Below are positions 17,026 to 25,900 of a stretch of 64,000 bases of DNA, in pieces. The translations under genes were made by a program, and so were the position numbers. The stretch lies in assembly GCF_900129375.1 (NCBI RefSeq), contig NZ_FQVN01000016.1, positions 1-64,000 on the forward strand, written 5' to 3'. This DNA is from Streptoalloteichus hindustanus (GTDB lineage Bacteria > Actinomycetota > Actinomycetes > Mycobacteriales > Pseudonocardiaceae). The notes below the pieces were generated by a model. The model worked only from the letters and a program-made list of their open reading frames with translations. It searched no databases and was not told the DNA's origin. Every line of letters begins with the position of its first letter. Position 1 is the stretch's first letter.

Positions 17026-18702
17026 ATGGCCGAGTTCATCTACAGCATGAGGAAGGTGCGCAAGGCGCACGGGGACAAGGTCATCCTCGATGACGTGTCC
17101 CTCGACTTCCTCCCCGGCGCGAAGATCGGCGTTGTCGGCCCGAACGGGGCCGGCAAGTCGAGCGTGCTGAAGATCATGGCGGGGCTCGACCAGCCGAACA
17201 ACGGCGACGCGTACCTGGCGCCCGGCGCCACCGTGGGCATCCTGCTGCAGGAGCCGCCGTTGAACGAGGACAAGACCGTCCTGGGCAACGTCCAGGAGGG
17301 TGTGGGCGAGATCAAGCAGAAGCTCGACCGGTTCAACGAGATCGCCGAGAAGATGGCGACCGAGTACTCGGACGAGCTGATGGAGGAGATGGGCCGGCTC
17401 CAGGAGGAGCTGGACCACGCCAACGCGTGGGACCTCGACTCCCAGCTGGAGCAGGCGATGGACGCCCTGCGCTGCCCGCCGCCGGACGTGGAGGTCCGGC
17501 ACCTCTCGGGTGGCGAGCGCCGTCGGGTCGCCCTCTGCAAGTTGCTGCTGAGCAAGCCGGACCTGTTGCTGCTCGACGAGCCGACCAACCACCTGGACGC
17601 GGAGAGCGTGCTGTGGTTGGAGCAGCACCTCGCCCAGTACCCGGGCACCGTGCTGGCCGTCACCCACGACCGGTACTTCCTGGACAACGTGGCCGGCTGG
17701 ATCATGGAGCTGGACCGCGGGCGCGCCCACGGCTACGAGGGCAACTACTCCGTCTACCTGGAGAAGAAGGCGGAGCGGCTGGCCGTCCAGGGCAAGAAGG
17801 ACGTCAAGCTGCAGAAGCGCCTCAGGGACGAGCTGGCGTGGGTGCGCTCCAACGCCAAGGCCCGGCAGGCGAAGTCCAAGTCCCGTCTGCAGCGGTACGA
17901 GGAGATGGCCGCGGAGGCGGAGCGGACCCGCAAGCTCGACTTCGAGGAGATCCAGATCCCGCCGGGCCCGCGACTGGGCAACGTGGTGGTCGAGACCCAG
18001 GGCCTGCGCAAGGGCTTCGGCGACCGCGTCCTGATCGACGGCCTGTCGTTCAGCCTGCCGCGCAACGGCATCGTCGGCGTGATCGGGCCCAACGGCGTCG
18101 GCAAGACCACGTTGTTCAAGACCATCGTGGGTCTGGAGCAGCCGGACTCCGGTGAAGTGCGGGTCGGCGAGACGGTGAAGCTGTCCTACGTCGACCAGAA
18201 CCGGGCCGGCATCGACCCGGACCAGACGGTGTGGCAGGTCGTCTCGGACGGGCTGGACTACATCCACGTGGGCCAGGTCGAGATGCCGTCGCGGGCCTAC
18301 GTCAGCGCGTTCGGGTTCAAGGGCCCGGACCAGCAGAAGCCGGCCGGCGTGCTCTCCGGCGGCGAGCGGAACCGGCTCAACCTGGCGCTGACCCTCAAGC
18401 AGGGCGGCAACCTGCTCCTGCTGGACGAGCCGACCAACGACCTGGACGTGGAGACGCTGGGCTCGCTGGAGAACGCGCTGGAGCAGTTCCCGGGCTGCGC
18501 GGTGGTCATCTCCCACGACCGGTGGTTCCTCGACCGCGTCGCGACCCACATCCTGGCCTGGGAGGGGACCGAGGAGGACCCCGCCAGGTGGTTCTGGTTC
18601 GAGGGCAACTTCGAGGGCTACGAGAAGAACAAGATCGAGCGGTTGGGCCAGGAGGCCGCCCGGCCGCACCGGGTGACCCACCGGAAACTCACCAGGGACT
18701 GA
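17026..18702 (+). CDS. ettA: Energy-dependent translational throttle protein EttA (ABC-F)
   Basis: A 558-residue cytoplasmic ABC-F ATPase. First cassette: Walker A GPNGAGKSS, signature LSGGERRRVALCKLLL, Walker B LLLLDEPTNHLD. Second cassette: GPNGVGKTT, LSGGERNRLNLALTL, LLLLDEPTNDLD. The P-site tRNA interaction arm lies between the cassettes (LRDELAWVRSNAKARQAKSKSRL region). EttA binds the ribosomal E site and gates the first peptide bond according to ATP/ADP. It follows the ssb-like gene and precedes the gdh neighbourhood, the same order as Rv2478c-Rv2476c. Confidence 0.95.
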   Translation: MAEFIYSMRKVRKAHGDKVILDDVSLDFLPGAKIGVVGPNGAGKSSVLKIMAGLDQPNNGDAYLAPGATVGILLQEPPLNEDKTVLGNVQEGVGEIKQKLDRFNEIAEKMATEYSDELMEEMGRLQEELDHANAWDLDSQLEQAMDALRCPPPDVEVRHLSGGERRRVALCKLLLSKPDLLLLDEPTNHLDAESVLWLEQHLAQYPGTVLAVTHDRYFLDNVAGWIMELDRGRAHGYEGNYSVYLEKKAERLAVQGKKDVKLQKRLRDELAWVRSNAKARQAKSKSRLQRYEEMAAEAERTRKLDFEEIQIPPGPRLGNVVVETQGLRKGFGDRVLIDGLSFSLPRNGIVGVIGPNGVGKTTLFKTIVGLEQPDSGEVRVGETVKLSYVDQNRAGIDPDQTVWQVVSDGLDYIHVGQVEMPSRAYVSAFGFKGPDQQKPAGVLSGGERNRLNLALTLKQGGNLLLLDEPTNDLDVETLGSLENALEQFPGCAVVISHDRWFLDRVATHILAWEGTEEDPARWFWFEGNFEGYEKNKIERLGQEAARPHRVTHRKLTRD

Positions 18703-18729
18703 CCGGGGACGGAAGCGGAGCGAACCCGA

Positions 18730-21700
18730 GTGGCGGCCAGGGGCGGAGCGCCGACGGAGAGCGGGGCGGGCGAGTTGTTCGAGCCCGCCTGGCGGTTGCG
18801 TTGGCGTGCGCCGGAACTGGCGCTGGTGCTCGGGGAGCGGGCGGCCAGGACGGCCGCCCTGCGCCGTGACGAGCGGGTTCGGCTGCGGTCGGAGCTGCTC
18901 GTCGTGTTCGTCCTCAACCGCCTCGGCCGTGGCGTGGCGGCCGCCGAACGCGCGGTGGCCGCGTTGCGCCCGGCCGAGGCGGTGGACGATCCGGAGTTGG
19001 CGTGGGCGTTGCGGGTCGAGCTGGCGCAGGCCGCCAGGGCGGCGGGCGCGCCCCTGACCGCCTTCGGCGTGTTGCGGCCGGTGCTGGCCGCCTCGGCGGT
19101 GCCGGACGAGGTGCGGGCCTCGGCCCTGGTGCAGCTGGCCGCCTGCCTGGCGCATCTGGGCAGGGGCCAGGAGCTGGCCGGGTCGTTGGCCGAGGCCGAC
19201 CGGCTCTACGCCGGCGACCGGCGGCTCGACGAGGACGTCCGGGTGTTGTCCCGGGGCGTGCTGCGGGCGGTCACCGCCGCCCACCACCGGCGGTGGGGTG
19301 ACCTGACGGCGGCGGTCGCCGCGTGCCGGGAGGGGCTGGATCTCCTCGGCGGCCTGCGGGACCCGGCCGCCGACGGCGGGCACGTCGGCGCCCGGCTCGT
19401 GCTGGAGCTGGTGTGCGCGTTGCTCGACGCCGACCGCCCGGAGGAGGCGGTGGCGGCGGCCCGCCCGGTGCTGGAGCGCCCGGTGCGCGCCGCCGCGGCC
19501 GAGCCCGCGGGGTGGTTGCGGATCGCCCTGGCGACCCGGTGGCACCTGCCAGCGGGCGAGCTGGACGCGGCCAGGGACCTGCTGCACGACGCCGCGGACC
19601 ACGCGCGGCGGCACCAGCTGGACCTGCTGCTGGCCGAGGCCATGGTCGCCCTGTCCTCGGTGCACGAGCTCGGCGCGGAACTCGCCGAGGCGTTGTCCTG
19701 CCTGCGGGACGCCCACACCGCCGAGCGGCGGCGGCAGCGCGCCGTGCACGGGGTGCGGGTGCGGTTGGCCGAGGAGTTCGCCGCGCTGCGCAAGGAGGTC
19801 AGGGACGTCAGCGCCCGGCCGGCGGTGGCGGCCGAGCAGGTCTCGGCGCTGTTGCGGTCGGCGGAGGAGCCGGGTCCCGCCGAGACCGACGAGCTGACCG
19901 GGTTGGCGAACCGCGAGGGGTTCCAGCGGCGGCTCGGTCAGGTGGCCGAAGGCGCGCGGGCGGGGGAGCCGGTGGCCCTCGTTCTGGTGGACCTGCGCCG
20001 GCCGAGCGGTGTGGCCGAGACCGGCGCCGAGGTCGTGCGGGGCGCGGCCGCCGCGATCCGGGGCGCCGCGCCGGACCGGTCCGAGGTGGCCAGGCTCGGC
20101 GGCGGTGAGTTCGCGGTGCTGGTGGCGGGCGCCACCGGCGCCGAGGCGCGGCAGTGGGCGGAGCGGCTGCGGGAGTCCGTCGCCGGCGCGGACTGGGCGA
20201 GCCTGTCCGGGGGCGGCCGGGTGAACGTGCGGGTCGGGGTCGCCGAGCGCCAGCCGGGAACCGACGGGGCGGAGTTGCTGCGGGCGGCGGGTCAGGCGCT
20301 CCGGGAGAGCCGGCCGCCGGCCACCGCGCCCGATCTCGACCCGGCGTCGGCGGTGACCGTGGTGCTTCCGGTCATTCCCGCCGAGGAACCGCCCGGCGAC
20401 CAGCCGAAGCCGACGCAGACAGCTGATCCGGCATCCACGTCGGCACCGACTTCGCCGTCGACGCGGAGGTCGGCGCAGGGCGGCTCCGGCCGTCGGCGGC
20501 GGAAGAGCGACGACGCCGAGGAGAGCCGGGGCTGGCGGGTGGTGCCCCGACGGCAGGGCGGTCGCCGTCGGCGGCGAGCCGCGGCAGCGGAGTCGGAGCA
20601 CGAGGTGGAGACCGGCGCGCCGGTGGATTCCGGCGACGCGGCGGACACTGGGACGCGGGGGGAACCAGCACCCGAGGGCTCGTCCCCGCCCGCGCTTCCC
20701 GCCGCGTCGGCCGGTGAGCTGGCTGCCGACGAGCTGGCCGGCGGTGCGACGGAGGAGGCCGCCACCGGAGCCGGGAAGGCGGCCGGGGCGACGGGCCCGG
20801 GAAGGGCGGCCGCCGTGCCGAGGAGCCGACGAGGCAGACACCGCAGCGACGACGACGCGAGCGACGACGGTGACGCCCGCGACGAGAGCCAAGCCACCGC
20901 GCGGCCCCCGTCGCCCCTGTCACCACCGCGTCCCGACGACGAGCCCGAGCCCATGACAGTCCTCCTGCCGGTGGTGGGCGCCGAGGACCGGACGAGCGCG
21001 CGGGCGAACACGACCGCCGACCGGTCCGAGCCGGCCGGCCGGCTGGCGGCTGGCGGCGGCTGGCCGATCAGCGCCGCGCTCCCCGGTCCCGTGGGCGGGG
21101 GCGACCGGCCGAGCGTCTCCCTGTGGGGCGCGGGCGGCGACGAGCAGCGCGGCCCCGGGCCGCTGCCGGAGCCCACACCGGTGCCGCCGATGCCGGAGCC
21201 GTCGCCCATCCCGCCGACGCCGGAGCCCTCCCCGATCCCCCCGACCCCCGAGCCGTCGCCCATCCCGCCGGAGCCGGGGCCGACCCCGGTGCCCCGGCCG
21301 TGGGAGCCGGACCCCGTGCCCGGCCCGGAGCCGGAGTCGCGGGTGTCGCCGGCCCTGGTGGAGCTGGTCGGCCGGTCCGGCGCGCCCGAGGAGTTGACCA
21401 GGGCGTTGCTGGCCGCGCTGGCCAGGGCCGACCAGCCGGCCAGGGCCGACCAGCCGGCCGGGGAAGCCCAGCCGGCCGGGGAAGCCCAGCCGGCCGGGGA
21501 AGCCCAGCCGGCCGGGAAGGACCAGCGCACCGCGAAGGACCAGCGGGCCGAGAACAACACGAACGACGGGAACGACACGGACGGCGCGGTCGGCCAGGAG
21601 CGTTCCGGTGCTCGGGTCGTGGCGTCGTCGGCCTACCGCGAGGTCGAAGGTGGGCGTCCGGGACTGGGCGGGGACCCGCCCGAGCGGGTCGCGCCGAGGG

Positions 21701-22590
21701 CGGCGGACACGCACCCTGGACGGGACACCCCCAACCAGGACGCCGCGAGCAGGGACGATGACCACGCCCGGGTGCCGCCCGGCTCCGCGACGGTCGGGGC
21801 ACCGCCCGTCGACCTGGTCGACGGCTCACCGGAGCCCGGGTCGGACGCGAGCCGAGCGCGTCGCCGCCACCTGGAGGCGGTGCCCACCGAGGAAGGTCAC
21901 GGGGAACTCGGACCCGGGGAACCTGGTCACGCGGAGCCCGGTCACGCCGAGCGTGGTCACGCGGGGCTGGGGGCTCTCGGCCCCGAGCCCGCCGCCGTCG
22001 ACGAGAACAGCCTCGCCGACCTGCTCGCCGGCGCGCTGGCCGCCTACGAGGTGACGCGGCGGGAGCAGCCCGAGCGGTTCGCCGACAGCGACGTCGATGC
22101 CGTCGGCGTCGCGCCGGCCGGCGCGACGACGTCTCCCCCGGAGCCCCTGTCCCTGGAAGCGCCGTCCGCCGGTTCGGCCGGTTCGGCCGGTTCGGCGTTG
22201 GCGGGCCGTGCCGGCGAGTCCGTGACCGAGCAGACCCTGCCGAAGATCCCTGGGCTCGTCGGGGAGACGCCGGCGGAGCGGGCGATGACCGGGACGGCCG
22301 GGCGGACCCCGACCGCGGACCGGCACGTCGCCGACAGCGGTCAGGACTCCGCGTTGGCCTCGCTCGCGGACCCCGTTCCGTGGCGCGTCGAGCCGCCGTC
22401 GTCCCGGACGTCGGCCGCCGACGCCCCGACCGGTCTGCCGGGCATCGGCTCGCTGGACGAGTTGGCCCGGTTCAGCACCGACCTCCCGGCCGCGCCCACG
22501 TCCCGGCCGGCGCCGGACCCCGGCGCCCGGCACCGCGCCGCGGACCACGGGCGCGGGCAGGTGTGGATACCGCCGGACTCCCGTTACTGA
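18730..22590 (+). CDS. Large protein with degenerate GGDEF domain and repetitive disordered tail
   Basis: 1286 residues. Residues 1 to about 360 are all-helical and TPR-like, rich in Ala/Leu/Arg. A diguanylate-cyclase-type domain runs from about 387 to 535: it opens with the canonical DELTGLANREGF, but the active-site loop is GGGEF (457-461), so the metal-binding third position is Gly, and no RxxD inhibitory site is visible. About 750 residues of low-complexity sequence follow: Ser/Arg-rich, Pro-Glu repeats of PEPSPIPPT type, AQPAGE repeats and GHAE/GHAG repeats, ending in DSRY. Catalysis is doubtful; a scaffold or nucleotide sensor is more likely. It starts with GTG 27 bases after ettA and is probably co-transcribed. 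Confidence 0.75.
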   Translation: MAARGGAPTESGAGELFEPAWRLRWRAPELALVLGERAARTAALRRDERVRLRSELLVVFVLNRLGRGVAAAERAVAALRPAEAVDDPELAWALRVELAQAARAAGAPLTAFGVLRPVLAASAVPDEVRASALVQLAACLAHLGRGQELAGSLAEADRLYAGDRRLDEDVRVLSRGVLRAVTAAHHRRWGDLTAAVAACREGLDLLGGLRDPAADGGHVGARLVLELVCALLDADRPEEAVAAARPVLERPVRAAAAEPAGWLRIALATRWHLPAGELDAARDLLHDAADHARRHQLDLLLAEAMVALSSVHELGAELAEALSCLRDAHTAERRRQRAVHGVRVRLAEEFAALRKEVRDVSARPAVAAEQVSALLRSAEEPGPAETDELTGLANREGFQRRLGQVAEGARAGEPVALVLVDLRRPSGVAETGAEVVRGAAAAIRGAAPDRSEVARLGGGEFAVLVAGATGAEARQWAERLRESVAGADWASLSGGGRVNVRVGVAERQPGTDGAELLRAAGQALRESRPPATAPDLDPASAVTVVLPVIPAEEPPGDQPKPTQTADPASTSAPTSPSTRRSAQGGSGRRRRKSDDAEESRGWRVVPRRQGGRRRRRAAAAESEHEVETGAPVDSGDAADTGTRGEPAPEGSSPPALPAASAGELAADELAGGATEEAATGAGKAAGATGPGRAAAVPRSRRGRHRSDDDASDDGDARDESQATARPPSPLSPPRPDDEPEPMTVLLPVVGAEDRTSARANTTADRSEPAGRLAAGGGWPISAALPGPVGGGDRPSVSLWGAGGDEQRGPGPLPEPTPVPPMPEPSPIPPTPEPSPIPPTPEPSPIPPEPGPTPVPRPWEPDPVPGPEPESRVSPALVELVGRSGAPEELTRALLAALARADQPARADQPAGEAQPAGEAQPAGEAQPAGKDQRTAKDQRAENNTNDGNDTDGAVGQERSGARVVASSAYREVEGGRPGLGGDPPERVAPRAADTHPGRDTPNQDAASRDDDHARVPPGSATVGAPPVDLVDGSPEPGSDASRARRRHLEAVPTEEGHGELGPGEPGHAEPGHAERGHAGLGALGPEPAAVDENSLADLLAGALAAYEVTRREQPERFADSDVDAVGVAPAGATTSPPEPLSLEAPSAGSAGSAGSALAGRAGESVTEQTLPKIPGLVGETPAERAMTGTAGRTPTADRHVADSGQDSALASLADPVPWRVEPPSSRTSAADAPTGLPGIGSLDELARFSTDLPAAPTSRPAPDPGARHRAADHGRGQVWIPPDSRY
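21160..21970 (+). repeat. In-frame minisatellite repeats in the GGDEF protein tail
   Basis: Several tandem families lie inside the coding frame: Pro/Glu units with period about 27 bases (21175-21275), 18-base units encoding AQPAGE and DQPARA (about 21428-21520), and 15-base units encoding GHAEP/GHAER/GHAGL (about 21925-21970). All periods are multiples of three, so length changes would keep the frame. Confidence 0.75.
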
Positions 22591-22644
22591 CGCCCGCGCG
22601 TCGTTGAATTTTCAAGCGACCTCGGTGGATGAAGGTCGCGGAGC

Positions 22645-22708
22645 CGCGACACGCCGACCCCGGATCGGGCCGCGACACGCCGACCCGCGAACGACTCGGC
22701 GTGTCGCG
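22645..22708. terminator. Two alternative hairpins sharing one arm
   Basis: CGCGACACGCCGAC occurs at 22645-22658 and 22671-22684. TCGGCGTGTCGCG at 22696-22708 is complementary to both, 13 bp. Only one hairpin can form at a time: a tight one with an 11-12 base loop or a wide one. This is the likely terminator of the ettA/GGDEF transcript. Confidence 0.6.
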
Positions 22709-22785
22709 TCAAGATCGTGCGACGCCCCCCCGGGTGGGCGTTTCGTCCGCCGCGTGCCGGGTACTGACGAGTAGTCCCTGCCCGT

Positions 22786-22805
22786 AATCGATCACGTGAC
22801 CGATT
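22786..22805. promoter_or_regulatory. Candidate operator upstream of gdh
   Basis: A 20-bp near-palindrome, AATCG-a-TCAC/GTGA-c-CGATT, lies about 145 bases before the gdh start, in the short promoter region. Only one symmetric position mismatches. The cognate regulator is not identifiable here. Confidence 0.45.
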
Positions 22806-22949
22806 CGCCCCGCGTCGGCGTGGCGCAGACCACTCCGAGCGGCCGGGACCCGGCCCCGCCCGTTGCCCCCCGACGGATCGCGGCTGGTTAGGGTTGAGGT
22901 GGTCCTGGCACAGCGGAGTGCCGGAGAGCGCGTGGAGCCAGAAGCAACG

Positions 22950-25900
22950 ATGACCTCGACTTCGGCGAGTTCAGCCCCGTCCCGACCCGACAGCAGAACC
23001 GACGGCCCCGAGCGGACGGCGAGTCCGGAGCAGGGCCGAGAGCAGCTCCTGCGACGAGCCGCCGAGGCGGCCCCCGAGCTCGCGGAGCTGATCGAGCTGT
23101 ACTACCGGCACGTGCCGGCCGAGGAGGTCGTCGACGACCGCCCGGCCGACCTCGTCGGCGCGGTGCGCTCGCACCACGACATCGCCGTCACCCGGGTGCC
23201 CGGTCGGCCCGTGGTGCGCGTGTTCAACCCCGACCCGACCGCCGACGGCTGGTCCTGCCCGGCCACCGTGATCCAGCTCGTCACCGACGACATGCCCTAC
23301 CTGGTCGACTCGGTCGCCGCCGAGCTGGCCCGCAGGGGTGTCCAGGTGCAGCGGGTCGTGCACCCCATCGTCGTGGTGCGCAGGGACGTGGCCGGCGGGC
23401 TGCGCGCGGTGCTGCCGGGGGCCGACCCCGAGCAGCCGCCGGGCGACGCGCTGGCCGAGTCGTGGATGCTCATCGAGGTGGACCGGATCACGGACCCGGA
23501 GCGGGCCCGTGAGCTGGAGCAGCGGTTGCAGTCGGTGCTCAACGACGTCCGCGAGGTCGTCGAGGACACCGACCGGATGAGCGGCACCGCGGGCACGCTC
23601 GCCGACGAGCTGGAGCGCACCCCGCCGCCGCTGCCGGGCGAGGAGGTCCACGAGGGCGCGGAGCTGCTGCGCTGGCTCGCCGACGGCCACTTCACCTTCC
23701 TCGGCTACCGGCACTACGAGCTGGTCGAGGACCCCGAGACCGGCGACAAGGCGTTGCGGGCCGTGCTCGCCTCCGGGCTGGGCGTGCTGCGTCGCGACAG
23801 CCTCGCCGCCCGGAGCTTCACCACCGGCCCGGACGCCGCGGCCCAGGCGCTGTCGCCGCAGCTCCTCGTGCTGACGCAGGCGAGTGCGCCCTCGACCGTG
23901 CACCGGCCGGTGTACCCGTACTACGTGGGCGTGAAGACCTTCGACGCCGACCGCAACGTGACCGGGGAGCACCGCTTCCTGGGCGTGTTCACCACCTCGG
24001 CGCTGCACGAGGACGTGCTGGACATCCCGGTCATCGAGCGGCGCGTGCGCGAGGTCATCCACCGCGCCGGCTTCCCGCTGGAGTCCTACTCCGGTCAGCG
24101 GATGCTGGAGGTGATCCAGAACTACCCGCGCACGGAGCTGTTCTCCACCGACCCGGACTCGCTGTACGACACGACGACCGGGGTGCTGGCGCTGGCCGAG
24201 CGGCGCAAGCTGCGGCTGTTCCTGCGCAGGGACCCGTACGGCCGGTTCTACTCGTGCCTGGTCTACCTGCCGCGCGACCGCTACACGACGACCACGCGGC
24301 TGGCGATGCAGGACGTGCTGCTGGCCGAGCTGCAGGGCAGCTCGCTGGAGTACAGCGCGCGCGTCGGCGAGTCGGCGCTGGCCCGGGTGCACTTCACCGT
24401 GCACACCGACCCGGGCCGGCAGGTCGAGCCGGACACCGCGCGCATCCAGGACAAGCTGGCCGCCGCCGTGCGCAGCTGGGACGACCTGATGATCGACGCG
24501 GTCCTGGCCGAGCAGCAGGGGCCGGACGGCACGCAGGGCGTGGTCAGCGGCGAGTCCGCCACCGAGCTGGGGCAGCGCTACGCCACGTTCTTCCCGGAGG
24601 CGTACAAGGAGGACTTCACCGCCGGTGAGGGCCTGGCCGACCTGCGCCGCCTGGAGGCGCTCACCGGGGCGCCCGCCGACCTGGACATGCACTTCTACGT
24701 GCCGGTCGCCGCCGAGCCGGGGGAGCGGCGGTTCAAGCTGTACCTGGCGGGGCACCGGGTCACCCTGTCCGCGGTGCTGCCGGTGCTCCAGCGGATGGGC
24801 CTGGAGGTCGTCGACGAGCGGCCCTACGAGGTCGTCCGCGCGGACGGCGTGCGGTGCTGGATCTACGACTTCGGGCTGCGGCTGGAGCCGGCGGCCCTGG
24901 AGAGCATCGCGACCGAGGACGCCACGACGCTGCAGGCGCGGTTCCAGGACGCCTTCGCCGCCGCGTGGCGCGGGGACGCCGAGGTCGACCGGTTCAACGC
25001 CCTGGTGCTGCGGGCCGGGCTGAACTGGCGGCAGGCGGCGTTGCTGCGGGCCTACGCCAAGTACCTGCGGCAGGCCCGCACCCCCTACAGCCAGGACTAC
25101 ATCGAGGACGCGGTGCTCGGCCACACCGCCGTGGCCACCGCGCTGGTCCAGCTGTTCGAGACCCGGTTCGACCCGGCGCTGCCCGAGGAGACCAGGGCCA
25201 GCCAGGCCGAGGCGCTCACCGCCGAGATCACCCGGATGATCGACGAGGTCACCAGCCTCGACGCCGACCGGATCCTGCGCAGCTACCTGACCCTGGTCAG
25301 GGCGACGCTGCGGACGAACTACTTCGTCAGGGACAGCGCCGGCCAGGGCCGGGCGTTCCTGTCGTTCAAGCTGGACCCGCAGGCCGTGCCGGACCTGCCG
25401 GAGCCCCGGCCCCGGTTCGAGATCTTCGTGTACTCGCCGCGGGTGGAGGGCGTGCACCTGCGCTTCGGCCCGGTGGCCAGGGGCGGTCTGCGCTGGTCCG
25501 ACCGCAGGGAGGACTTCCGCACCGAGATCCTGGGCCTGGTCAAGGCGCAGGCGGTGAAGAACGCGGTGATCGTCCCGGTGGGCGCCAAGGGCGGGTTCGT
25601 CGTCAAGCGACCGCCGGCGGCGACCGGCGACCCCGGCCTGGACCGGGAGGCGTTCCTCAAGGAGGGCATCGCCTGCTACCGGATGTTCATCTCCGGCCTG
25701 CTCGACCTGACCGACAACATGGTCGGCAACGAGGTCGTGCCGGCCAGGCAGGTCGTGCGGCACGACGGCGACGACGCCTACCTGGTGGTGGCCGCCGACA
25801 AGGGCACCGCGACCTTCTCCGACATCGCCAACGAGGTGGCCGCCTCCTACCACTTCTGGCTGGGTGACGCGTTCGCCTCCGGCGGCTCGGTCGGCTACGA

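Larger units (their letters stand above)
22591..22949. other. Intergenic region before gdh
   Basis: It contains an AT-rich palindrome TTGAATTTTCAA (22604-22615), two direct repeats with one shared inverted complement (22645-22708), a near-palindrome that may be an operator (22786-22805), and the gdh start region. No gene is visible. Confidence 0.6.

Noticed and set aside
16696-20892. 1398-codon minus-strand open frame opposite ettA and the GGDEF gene
   Set aside because: Antisense shadow of a certain gene with no domain of its own.
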